Source: Coriobacteriaceae bacterium
Lineage (GTDB): Bacteria > Actinomycetota > Coriobacteriia > Coriobacteriales > Coriobacteriaceae
NCBI GenBank assembly: GCA_025992855.1
Contig: DAJPGB010000001.1
Span: 1,550,001 to 1,614,000 of the forward strand
DNA length: 64,000 bases
Reading direction: 5' to 3'
Shown here: in pieces, positions 8,792 through 18,962 of the stretch
How the letters are laid out: the number at the start of each line of letters is the position of its first letter
How positions within the stretch are numbered: position 1 is the stretch's first letter
The notes under the pieces: model-generated
The model's input: the letters and a program-made list of their open reading frames with translations, nothing else
Told to the model about the DNA's origin: nothing
The model's database searches: none
Translations under genes and position numbers: made by a program

Positions 8792-10188
8792 GCAAGCTGT
8801 CTCCCGCGCGCAAGCTTGCGCTCGATGTGTTGATGGAGGCAGATCGCCGCGGCATGTACGCGCGCGACGTGCTGTCCTCCCGTGCTTCTGCCAAGGCCAT
8901 TGACCAGCGTGATTCCGCGTTTGCCGCTCGTCTGGCGCTCGGCGTTGCTGCCACACAGGGCATTTTGGATGAGCTGCTCGACCAGTTTCTGGATAAGCCC
9001 AAAAAGGTCGCGCCGCGTGTGCGCATGGCGCTTCGTATCTCTGCCTTCGAGATGCTCTACCTGCATACTCCGGGTCGCGTTGCCGTAAGCCAAGGTGTTG
9101 AGCTGGTCCGTAGCGGCGCTAAGTCTGCCGCGGGCCTTGCCAACGCCGTGCTCCATAAGGTTGCGGATAACGTTGAGGATTTTGCCACCGCCTCCGATGC
9201 CGATGAGTCCGAGCGCCGTTTGGTGCGCCTGTCGCGTCTGATGGGTCTGCCGCGTTGGTTGTGCGCCCGCATTATGGCGTCGTTCGATACGCCCGAGGGT
9301 GCGCTCAACTTTGCTGGCAATCTGGCGCCTGCGCCGCTTGCTCTGCACGAGAATGCCTTCGCGACCAAGGCCGATCCGTATATCTCGCAGCTCGTGGCTC
9401 CTGTCTTCCCGGGCTGCCATGCGCCGGTCGATGCGCAGGCCACGGTTGCGTCTGGCGTGTTTGAGCGTGCTGCTGCGGTGGCATCTGACCTCAACGCGCA
9501 GCTTATCGCAACGGCGGCTACGCGCCCCGGAAGCTGCCTTGAGATCGGCGCCGGTCGTGGCACCAAGACCTATGTGATGATGTGCCAGGCCAAGCGTGCC
9601 GGATATGAGCGTCAACATACCGCGCTCGACCTTCACGACCGCAAGTGCGATCTCAATCTCGCGCGCCTGCATAAGGCGGGCATCAAGGGCGTGCGAACCG
9701 TCTCGGGCGATGCCTGTGAGCTCAACGAGGTGCTGACTTCTTTTGACGCCATGCGCGGCGTGCAGGTCAAGTTCGATACCGTGTTTATCGATGCGCCATG
9801 CTCGGGTACCGGAACCATGCGTCGCCACCCCGAGATCCCGTGGCGACTGACCGAGAGCGATGTGACGACCGAGCTGCCTAAGCTTCAGTTGACGATGCTC
9901 AAGGAAGCAGCCGCGCGCGTGGCTACCGGCGGTGAGCTTATCTATGCGACGTGCTCTGTCTTTGACGAGGAGAACGCGCAGGTCGTTGATGCCTTCCTGG
10001 CTTCTCCCGAGGGCGAGGGCTTTGCCGTGGCGCCGCTCAGCGAAGCCCAGATTCTGCAGCTTCCCGAATTTGAGCAGGCCAAGAAGCTCGTATCCGTCCG
10101 CCAAAACGACCGAGGCCTCTTCCAAAGTGTCCCCGTAAACGCCGACTCCTACGACGGCCACTTCTGCGCCCGCCTGGTCCGCAAGTAA
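8788..10188 (+). CDS. rsmB: 16S rRNA m5C967 methyltransferase RsmB
   Basis: SAM-dependent rRNA cytosine methyltransferase, 466 aa. The N-terminal NusB-like RNA-binding domain begins KLALDVLMEADRRGMYARDV. The methyltransferase domain has LEIGAGRGTKTYVM (SAM loop), FIDAPCSGTGTMRRHPEI (motif IV Cys) and YATCSVFDEEN (second catalytic Cys, motif VI). The ATG at 8788 overlaps the fmt stop. The frame extends 15 bases upstream, but the coupled start is preferred. Confidence 0.95.
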   Translation: MSKLSPARKLALDVLMEADRRGMYARDVLSSRASAKAIDQRDSAFAARLALGVAATQGILDELLDQFLDKPKKVAPRVRMALRISAFEMLYLHTPGRVAVSQGVELVRSGAKSAAGLANAVLHKVADNVEDFATASDADESERRLVRLSRLMGLPRWLCARIMASFDTPEGALNFAGNLAPAPLALHENAFATKADPYISQLVAPVFPGCHAPVDAQATVASGVFERAAAVASDLNAQLIATAATRPGSCLEIGAGRGTKTYVMMCQAKRAGYERQHTALDLHDRKCDLNLARLHKAGIKGVRTVSGDACELNEVLTSFDAMRGVQVKFDTVFIDAPCSGTGTMRRHPEIPWRLTESDVTTELPKLQLTMLKEAAARVATGGELIYATCSVFDEENAQVVDAFLASPEGEGFAVAPLSEAQILQLPEFEQAKKLVSVRQNDRGLFQSVPVNADSYDGHFCARLVRK

Positions 10189-10195
10189 CTTCTAA

Positions 10196-10260
10196 GTTGC
10201 GGTGAAATAGGGACCGAATATCGGCATCTACCCGCCAAATAGTCCTTATTTCGCCGCAAC
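10196..10260. repeat. Imperfect inverted repeat after rsmB
   Basis: GTTGCGGTGAAATAGGGA pairs with the complement of TCCTTATTTCGCCGCAAC, 16 of 18 matching. It lies directly before a stronger hairpin and may help end transcription from either side. Confidence 0.6.
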
Positions 10261-10320
10261 GCACGAAGGCGGCCCTGCGACCGATTGTTTGGTCGCAGGG
10301 CCGCCTTCGTGCGTTTTGTT
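10261..10320. terminator. Convergent terminator between rsmB and the FmdB gene
   Basis: A perfect 22-bp stem (10261-10282 with 10291-10312, beginning GCACGAAGGCGGCCCTGCG) with an eight-base loop, followed by GTTTTGTT. It is placed between two convergent genes. Confidence 0.85.
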
Positions 10321-10331
10321 GTGGCAAGCTC

Positions 10332-10568
10332 TTAGTGGCTATGCGGGCAGTTGGCGCAGCAGCCGCTGGTGGCGCTGGTGCTGGAACCGCCGCTGCGCTG
10401 GTCGGTGTTGTAGAAACCACTGCCCTCAAACTTGATGCCGCTGGCCGAGAACGTTTTGGCGGCCGGAGCGCCGCAGCTTGGGCACACGACCTCGGGGGTC
10501 TCGGACATGGGATGCTCAACCTCAAACACGTTGCCGCAGCTCGAGCACTTGTAATCGTAGCGCGCCAT
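10332..10568 (-). CDS. FmdB-family zinc-ribbon protein
   Basis: Small protein of 78 aa with the FmdB/CxxC zinc-ribbon fold. YDYKCSSCGNVFEVEH supplies one Cys pair and VVCPSCGAPA the second. The C-terminus GCCANCPHSH adds further Cys/His. Members are annotated as putative regulatory proteins because one lies beside formamidase genes; the biochemical role is unknown. The start is ATG 10568 with GGAAG upstream. Confidence 0.9.
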   Translation of the reverse strand: MARYDYKCSSCGNVFEVEHPMSETPEVVCPSCGAPAAKTFSASGIKFEGSGFYNTDQRSGGSSTSATSGCCANCPHSH

Positions 10569-10656
10569 AATACTTCCTTTTCAGCACAAAGCGGGCAGAT
10601 CGCTCTGCCCGCATAAATTCAAACGTCTGTAACTGTACCCTATATCGGGGGTTTTA

Positions 10657-13600
10657 TCACGCTTCGCCCCAGAATCTATGGGTGTTGCGCAGGAGCTGTG
10701 CAGTTTTGTCCTCGGCAGCCTCGATGTCCGCCTCGTCAGCCTGCCAGGTCCAGTTGCCCGTAGCGACACCCGGCACGTTCATGCGGGCATCGTCGCCCAG
10801 TCCCAGCACATCCTGCAGCGGCATCATTACCAGTGGAGCGTCGCTTGCGAGTGCGTCGCCCATCAGCTTGCCCGCAAACTCCTTGCCGCTCGGCTCGTCG
10901 CCGCCCGTAAAGGAGCGCGTGCACCAACCGGCAAGCGTCGACGTGTCGTGCGTAGAGGTGTACAGGATCTTTCCCGGCGTGGGATTAATTCCGTTTCGAA
11001 CGTCGTAGTCGCTAAACTCCAGTACGTCCATGCCAGGGAAGCCGCAGGTCGAGGCCATCGCGCGAACGCCGGGCGTCAGGTAGCCCAGGTCCTCGGCGAT
11101 AAAGTTGAGCGGCCCCAGCTCGTCGTAGGCGGTCTGGAACAGATCCTTGCCCGGACCCGCCAACCAGCGGCCGTCAGCGCAAGCCTTGCCCGCGGGAATA
11201 CTAAAGTAGCTGTGGAAGCCCAGGAAGTGATCAAGGCGTACACGGTCGTACAGCGAGAACGCACGGCGTAGACGGTCCATCCACCAGCGGTAGCCGTTCT
11301 CCTTCATGTGATCCCAGCGGAAGGTGGGGTTGCCCCATACCTGGCCCTCGGGCGCAAAGTTGTCGGGCGGCGCGCCGGAAATCTCAATCGCCTTGCCGGT
11401 ATCGGAAAGCCAGAAATTCTCGGGCTCGCTCCACGCGTCAGCCGAATCGTCCGAGACGTACATCGGAATGTCGCCGATAACCTCGATGCCCTTCTTGTGC
11501 GCGTAGTTCATGAGCTCGCACCAGGCCAGGTCAAAGCGATACTGCATGTATGCCTGCAGTTCCGCCTCGTCGTGGAAGCGCTTGTCGTCAATCAGATGCT
11601 CGTTGTAGCGCGCGACATCGGCCGGCCAATCGTGGCGCGACTCGCCCTCAAAGTGCTTTTTGACGGCCATGTAGACGCAGTACTTCTCGAGCCAGTCGGC
11701 ATTGCGATGTTTAAACGCGGTGTAGAGCGGGTCAGCATCCTCGCCGCCGTGGGCCTTCCAGGTCTTAAAGTCTGCCGCCAGCTCCTCATGGCTCTCTGGC
11801 AGCAGGTTGATATTGCCGGCAAAGGCCGAAGGGCCAGCGTAAGGGGAGCGGAAGAAATCCGTCGGGTTGACGGGCAGGACCTGCCAGTAGCGCATGCCCA
11901 TGGCGGCCAGGTGGTCGATAAAGCGACGCGTGGGCGCGCCGATCGTGCCGGGCTTGCCGTCGTCGGTCGGCACTGAGGTGATGTGACACACGACGCCCGC
12001 ACCGTGATCGAGCGGCTCCTGCAGGCGCTGCTCGGCGTGGTGATAGATAATCGATGAGCCCAGCGGGTACAGGTCGAGCGTGACCGTGCCGTTGTGGATC
12101 ACGCACTCGTGGCCGCTAATGACGTCGCTTGCGCATTCGCCGAGCGCCGGGATCGTCACGCGATGCGAATTGCGCAGGCTGCGGTTGATAATGACGGTCG
12201 CGGACTCGCCGTCCTTGCCCGTACGGTTGTAGGCAAGCACCTCGTCATTGAGCGCGAAGGCCTTGATTTCGCCGTCGACCATAAACGGCAGCGCACGGCG
12301 TACGGCCGAGGCGTTCTTAACGATAGCCAGCGTGTCAAAGTCGTGCAGCTGGTCCTTGGTCGGCATGGTGCGGCGGTTGCCCGGGTCGGTAAGACCCTCC
12401 AGGCCGTACTCGTCGCCATAGTAGATCGAAGGCACGCCGGGGAAGGTCATTTGCATGAGCGTCGCGAGCCAAAAACGGCTCTTGGCCAGGCCCATCGCGC
12501 CTTCGTCCAAACGCCATTTGCTGCGCTCGCACTCGGGCAGCTGCGACTCGTCGGGGCCGCCGCCAAGAACCGAAATAATGCGCGGACGGTCGTGGCTCGA
12601 GAGCAGATTGAGCGCGCAGGACAATGCCTCGCTCGGGTAGTTCTCGCGCAGGGTCTCAATATCCTCGGCCGCCTGGTAGGCGTTCTTGTAGCCCATCAAA
12701 AATCCGATGACCATGTCGCGGAAGGGGTAGTCCATGGCGGAATCAAGCTCGGAGCCCTGCAGGTAGCGGCGCAGATGACCGTAGCTAATCTTGTTGGAGG
12801 CGTCCTCCCAGACCTCGCCGAGCAGCAGCGCGTCGGGCTTTTCGGCGAGTACTGCCTTCTTGATCTCGGCCAGGAAGTCGTCAGAAAGCTCGTCAGCGAC
12901 GTCCAGACGCCAGCCGTGAGCGCCGGCACGCAGCCATTTGCGAATCACGCCATCCTTGCCCAGGAGCCTCTCGCGCACCAGCTCGGAGTTCTCGTTGATG
13001 GCGGGCATATTGCCCACGCCCCACCAGCAGTCGTACGAGCCGTCCTCGTGGAAGGTAAACGCATCGCGCCACGGCGAATCCTCGCTCTGCCAGGCGCCCA
13101 CACCGGGGTAGTTACCATAGCGGTTAAAGTAGATCGAGTCGTCGCCCGTGTGGTTGAAGACGCCGTCCAGAATAATGGAAATGCCCAGCTTCTCGGCTGC
13201 CTGGCACAGCTCGGTAAAGTCCTGCTCGGTGCCCAGGATCGGATCGATCTTGGTGTAGTCGGCCGTATCGTAGCGGTGGTTGCTCGCGGCCTCGAAGATG
13301 GGGTTGAGGTAGATGGCCGTAAAGCCCAACTCTGCAATGCGAGGAAGATCCTCTTGGATGCCCTTGAGCGAGCCGCCATAGAAGTCCCAGGTCTTAATGG
13401 AGCCGTCCTCGGCGCGCTCGTAGACGGGCGGCTCGTTCCAATCCTCGACCATGCGACGCTGAATGCCCTTACGCGGCTTTTCGAGCTCTGTCATTGTGCG
13501 CTCACGCCAATGCTCGTCACGTGCATAGCGGTCGGGGAAGATCTGGTAGACCATGCCGCGCTCGTACCAGGTGGGACGGTTCTCGCGGTGCTTGTAGACG

Positions 13601-13953
13601 GTAATCTGGAAGGACGGCACCTCGGCGTAGTCGTAGGTTACGCCCTCGCCGCCGGTGCGACCCTGCGGTGCGCCCAAGCGGACCTCGGGCTGGCCCTCGA
13701 TATTACATATAAAGCTGTACCAGACAAGACAGGGCTCGGCGCATTCCAGTTCGACGGTAAAGATGCCATCGCCCTCGTGCGTCATGGGATACAGAGATTC
13801 CCCGATCTCGTCGACCCAGGTGCGCAGCTTAAGCGTTGCCTGGTTGGGATCGGCGTCCTCCAAAATCACGGAGAGCGTAACGGAAGTTCCAGTGGTCACA
13901 GCACCAAATGGAGTGCGAAACTGCGGCAGGCGGCTGTTGTGAATCAATCTCAT
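10657..13953 (-). CDS. Fusion of GH13 alpha-amylase/neopullulanase-type domain and GH77 4-alpha-glucanotransferase
   Basis: A two-enzyme protein of 1098 aa. Residues 1-120 form an N-terminal beta domain. The GH13 barrel at about 125-600 has LDGVFNHTG, nucleophile Asp in GWRLDVADE (near 350), acid/base Glu in GEVWED (near 380) and LSSHDRPR (near 453). From about residue 645 a complete GH77 (amylomaltase/MalQ) domain begins with GAGVVCHITSVPT. It has nucleophile Asp in RLDHFLGF, Glu in FIAEDLG and YTSTHDTSTLAGW. The likely role is cutting and rearranging maltodextrins from glycogen or diet. It lies downstream of glgA, separated by a terminator and a 200-bp gap, so it probably has its own promoter. 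The exact GH13 subfamily cannot be fixed by eye. Confidence 0.92.
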   Translation of the reverse strand: MRLIHNSRLPQFRTPFGAVTTGTSVTLSVILEDADPNQATLKLRTWVDEIGESLYPMTHEGDGIFTVELECAEPCLVWYSFICNIEGQPEVRLGAPQGRTGGEGVTYDYAEVPSFQITVYKHRENRPTWYERGMVYQIFPDRYARDEHWRERTMTELEKPRKGIQRRMVEDWNEPPVYERAEDGSIKTWDFYGGSLKGIQEDLPRIAELGFTAIYLNPIFEAASNHRYDTADYTKIDPILGTEQDFTELCQAAEKLGISIILDGVFNHTGDDSIYFNRYGNYPGVGAWQSEDSPWRDAFTFHEDGSYDCWWGVGNMPAINENSELVRERLLGKDGVIRKWLRAGAHGWRLDVADELSDDFLAEIKKAVLAEKPDALLLGEVWEDASNKISYGHLRRYLQGSELDSAMDYPFRDMVIGFLMGYKNAYQAAEDIETLRENYPSEALSCALNLLSSHDRPRIISVLGGGPDESQLPECERSKWRLDEGAMGLAKSRFWLATLMQMTFPGVPSIYYGDEYGLEGLTDPGNRRTMPTKDQLHDFDTLAIVKNASAVRRALPFMVDGEIKAFALNDEVLAYNRTGKDGESATVIINRSLRNSHRVTIPALGECASDVISGHECVIHNGTVTLDLYPLGSSIIYHHAEQRLQEPLDHGAGVVCHITSVPTDDGKPGTIGAPTRRFIDHLAAMGMRYWQVLPVNPTDFFRSPYAGPSAFAGNINLLPESHEELAADFKTWKAHGGEDADPLYTAFKHRNADWLEKYCVYMAVKKHFEGESRHDWPADVARYNEHLIDDKRFHDEAELQAYMQYRFDLAWCELMNYAHKKGIEVIGDIPMYVSDDSADAWSEPENFWLSDTGKAIEISGAPPDNFAPEGQVWGNPTFRWDHMKENGYRWWMDRLRRAFSLYDRVRLDHFLGFHSYFSIPAGKACADGRWLAGPGKDLFQTAYDELGPLNFIAEDLGYLTPGVRAMASTCGFPGMDVLEFSDYDVRNGINPTPGKILYTSTHDTSTLAGWCTRSFTGGDEPSGKEFAGKLMGDALASDAPLVMMPLQDVLGLGDDARMNVPGVATGNWTWQADEADIEAAEDKTAQLLRNTHRFWGEA

Positions 13954-14045
13954 AGTACGGTCCAGTTCTATACAGTCATGGCCAACGGGTCATGGGTTTA
14001 ACGCACAGTTTTTAAGTATATCGTTGTACTTTAGTTGTCTAAACC

Positions 14046-14075
14046 ACAGCCGTTCACTATCGGCGAACGGTTGTC
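14046..14075. promoter_or_regulatory. Inverted repeat upstream of the GH13-GH77 gene, possible operator
   Basis: ACAGCCGTTC pairs with GAACGGTTGT (9 of 10) around ACTATCGGC, about 95-125 bases upstream of the minus-strand start. A nearby AAAATCGTTTTACC at 14080-14093 resembles elements before glgB. This may be a regulator site for glucan genes; it is unproven. Confidence 0.35.
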
Positions 14076-14108
14076 CTAGAAAATCGTTTTACCAAATTTC
14101 TAGAAGAA

Positions 14109-14135
14109 GGGGGTGTCGCGGTTAACGACACCCCC
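14109..14135 (-). terminator. Terminator after glgA
   Basis: A perfect 10-bp GC-rich stem (GGGGGTGTCG with CGACACCCCC) and 7-base loop, followed on the minus strand by CTTCTTCT. It ends the glg transcript ahead of the GH13-GH77 gene. Confidence 0.75.
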
Positions 14136-14170
14136 TTGTCTATTGAGGATTGAGTTTTGGATCGTCCGAA

Positions 14171-16483
<2,313 letters not shown>

Positions 16484-16573
16484 ATTGTCTCCCATGTTGC
16501 AATTCGAGAATAGCCGCCTGGCGCAAACCGGGCGGCTATTCTACATGTTACGAGCGATGTTGCGGTGCCTACG

Positions 16574-17701
16574 TTAATGCACGATGGTGGTATCGGGAGT
16601 TAACGGGGCCTTGCCCAGCACCAGGATGTTCTCGGGCGTACCGCGAAGCTCGGTGTTGGTGGGAACCACGTTGTTCTTGTCCAGGATGGCGTTTTCAACG
16701 CGGGCGCCGCTCTTGATAATGCAGCTCTGGTTGATGATCGAGTTGGTAACCGAAGCGCCTTCCTCGACCACAACGCCGCGCGACAGGATCGAGTTGCGCA
16801 CGGTGCCCTTGATGATGCAGCCGGCCGAGATGATCGAGTTGCACGCGTGGCTACCGGTCGCATAGCGCGAAGGCGGCACGTCGTGAGCCTTGGTCAGGAT
16901 CGGGCGCTCGGGGTCAAAGAGCTGGTCGGCTACGGTCTGGTCGAGCAGGTCCATGCTGCGGCGATAGAGCGACTTCTCGCTAAACACGCCCACGACCTCG
17001 CCCTTGTACTCGTAGCTGCACACATCGATGTTTCCAAAGTCGCCCTGAAGTGCCTCGAGCAGGTCCAGATAGTCGGCGGCCTGGTAGTGATCGATAATCT
17101 CGAGCAGCGTCTCGCGGTTGACGATGCAGCAGTCCATAGAGGCATTGTCGCCATACACGACGCCGGCGCTCACGCCCGTCAGGCGGCCGTTCTCGTTAAT
17201 CTCGAGCTTGGTCTCGTCATCGACGTTGCGCGTGGCCTTGCAGTACACCACGGTCATCTGGGCGCCGGAGTTCTCGTGCGCGTCGATGATGGTGTTGAGG
17301 TCCATGTTAAAGATGATGTTGGTGCCCATCATCACAACGTAGGGCTTGTCCGAGCGCTGGAACAGCGTCTTGTTGGAGATGATGTCGCGCAGCAGGAAGC
17401 GCATGCCGCCCTTGGTGGTGCCATACGCGTTGCCGGGCACCATGAACAGGCCGCCCTTCTTGCGGTCCAGGCCCCAGTCCTTGCCCGAGCCCACGTGGTC
17501 GATCAGCGAGCGGTAGTTGCCCGGCATGACGACGCCGACGGTCTTAATGCCGGCATTCATCATGTTGGACAGCGGAAAGTCGATCAGGCGGTAGCGGCCC
17601 AAAAACGGGACGGACGCGATGGGGCGGTCCTTGAGCAGCACGCTGCCGTAGGTCGAAGAGTAGTTAGCGGTGATATAACCGATGGCCTTGCGATTGATCA
17701 T
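16574..17701 (-). CDS. glgD: Glucose-1-phosphate adenylyltransferase subunit GlgD
   Basis: The second subunit of the ADP-glucose pyrophosphorylase pair, 375 aa. It has an N-terminal nucleotidyltransferase fold (SVPFLGRYRLIDFPLSNMMN) and a C-terminal left-handed beta-helix with repeats such as IINQSCIIKSGARVENAIL. The GGxGxRLxPLT-type pyrophosphorylase loop of GlgC is replaced by YITANYSSTYGSVLLKDR, as expected for the regulatory GlgD type. ATG 17701 lies four bases after the glgC stop with AAGGGGG upstream, so translation is coupled; the frame extends 13 codons further but into glgC. Confidence 0.94.
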   Translation of the reverse strand: MINRKAIGYITANYSSTYGSVLLKDRPIASVPFLGRYRLIDFPLSNMMNAGIKTVGVVMPGNYRSLIDHVGSGKDWGLDRKKGGLFMVPGNAYGTTKGGMRFLLRDIISNKTLFQRSDKPYVVMMGTNIIFNMDLNTIIDAHENSGAQMTVVYCKATRNVDDETKLEINENGRLTGVSAGVVYGDNASMDCCIVNRETLLEIIDHYQAADYLDLLEALQGDFGNIDVCSYEYKGEVVGVFSEKSLYRRSMDLLDQTVADQLFDPERPILTKAHDVPPSRYATGSHACNSIISAGCIIKGTVRNSILSRGVVVEEGASVTNSIINQSCIIKSGARVENAILDKNNVVPTNTELRGTPENILVLGKAPLTPDTTIVH

Positions 17702-17705
17702 CGGA

Positions 17706-18854
17706 TCATTCCCCCTTCCCGATAACGACGTCATTTCCAACGACGGCCGTATCCTTGGTGGTATCGACAGAGCCGAGCTTCACGCCCTCTTCGACCGTGG
17801 AGTTCTCGCCCAAAATAGCGCGGCAGATGTGCGCGCCGCTCTTAACGTGCGCACCCGGCAGCAGCACGGAGTCCTCGACCACGGCGCGCTCCTCGATGAT
17901 GACATCGGTCGAAAGGATCGAGTGGCGAGCAGTGCCGTAGATCTTGCAGCCGTTGGAGACCAGGCAGTCATCCAGGCGCCCGTCCGGGCCAATGTAGTGC
18001 GGCGGACGCGTAGTGATGTTGGACATGATGGGGAAGTTCTTATCAAACAGATCGAACTCGGGGTTGTTGCCCAGCAGGTCCATCGAGGTCTCATGGAAGC
18101 TGGCGATGGTGCCGACGTCCTTCCAAAAGCCGTGGAACTCGTAGCTGTACAGGCGCTTGCCCTCGCCGAGCAGCTTGGGGATGATGTCCTTGCCAAAGTC
18201 GTGGCTCGAGCGCTGGTCCAAGGCGTCCGCCTCGAGTGCCTCGATCAGCACGTCGGCCGAGAAGATGTAGATGCCCATGGACGCGAGGTTCGAATCGGGC
18301 TTCTCGGGCTTCTCGGTAAACTTGGTGATGCGGCCGTCCTCGGGGTCGGTGGTCAGGATGCCAAAGCGGCTGGCCTCCTCCCACGGCACGGGCATAACGC
18401 TCACCGTGAGGTCGGCGTTGTTCTCAATGTGCGTCTTGAGCATCTTGCGGTAGTCCATGCGATACAGGTGATCGCCCGAAAGGATCAGGACGTACTTGGG
18501 GTCGTTGGCCTTGATGTAGTCGAGGTTCTGCGTAATGGCGTCGGCCGTGCCCGCATACCAGGCGCCGCCGGTCTGCGTCTCGTACGGCGGCAGGATCGAC
18601 ACGCCGCCGTCACGGCTGTCCAGATCCCACGCCTCGCCGGAGCCCACGTAGGCATGCAGCAGGTAGGGACGGTACTGCGTCAGAACGCCCACCGTGTCGA
18701 TGCCCGAGTTGGAGCAGTTGGACAGCGAAAAGTCGATAATGCGGAACTTGCCACCAAAGCTAACCGCCGGCTTAGCGATCTTTTGGGTGAGTGCCCCCAA
18801 TCGGCTGCCCTGTCCTCCTGCGAGGAGCATCGCGATGCATTCTTTCTTACTCAT
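17706..18854 (-). CDS. glgC: Glucose-1-phosphate adenylyltransferase, catalytic subunit
   Basis: Makes ADP-glucose from glucose-1-phosphate and ATP, the committed step of glycogen synthesis, 382 aa. The N-terminal loop MLLAGGQGSRLGALTQKIAK is intact, followed by FRIIDFSLSNCSNSGI. YAGTADAITQN and LSGDHLYRMDY line the active site. The C-terminal beta-helix region is normal. The start ATG has AAGGAG seven bases upstream. It pairs with GlgD encoded immediately downstream. A GC-rich 11-bp hairpin (18895-18925) separates it from glgP. Confidence 0.97.
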   Translation of the reverse strand: MSKKECIAMLLAGGQGSRLGALTQKIAKPAVSFGGKFRIIDFSLSNCSNSGIDTVGVLTQYRPYLLHAYVGSGEAWDLDSRDGGVSILPPYETQTGGAWYAGTADAITQNLDYIKANDPKYVLILSGDHLYRMDYRKMLKTHIENNADLTVSVMPVPWEEASRFGILTTDPEDGRITKFTEKPEKPDSNLASMGIYIFSADVLIEALEADALDQRSSHDFGKDIIPKLLGEGKRLYSYEFHGFWKDVGTIASFHETSMDLLGNNPEFDLFDKNFPIMSNITTRPPHYIGPDGRLDDCLVSNGCKIYGTARHSILSTDVIIEERAVVEDSVLLPGAHVKSGAHICRAILGENSTVEEGVKLGSVDTTKDTAVVGNDVVIGKGE

Positions 18855-18894
18855 CGATTTCTCCTTCTGTCATCGATGTTCTTAAACCCATTAG

Positions 18895-18925
18895 CGACGG
18901 GCGCGGCGCTCGGTCGCGCCCGTCG
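18895..18925 (-). other. Intercistronic hairpin between glgP and glgC
   Basis: A perfect 11-bp stem (CGACGGGCGCG with CGCGCCCGTCG) and nine-base loop in the 108-bp gap. There is no T-run on the minus strand, so it more likely affects message stability or polarity than ends transcription. Confidence 0.55.
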
Positions 18926-18962
18926 AGTAATGCCGTGCTGGCATAAGGGAGCTCGCGCGCCT

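Noticed and set aside
12094..14001. 635-codon plus-strand frame
   Set aside because: Antisense of the GH13-GH77 gene, which has complete catalytic motifs.
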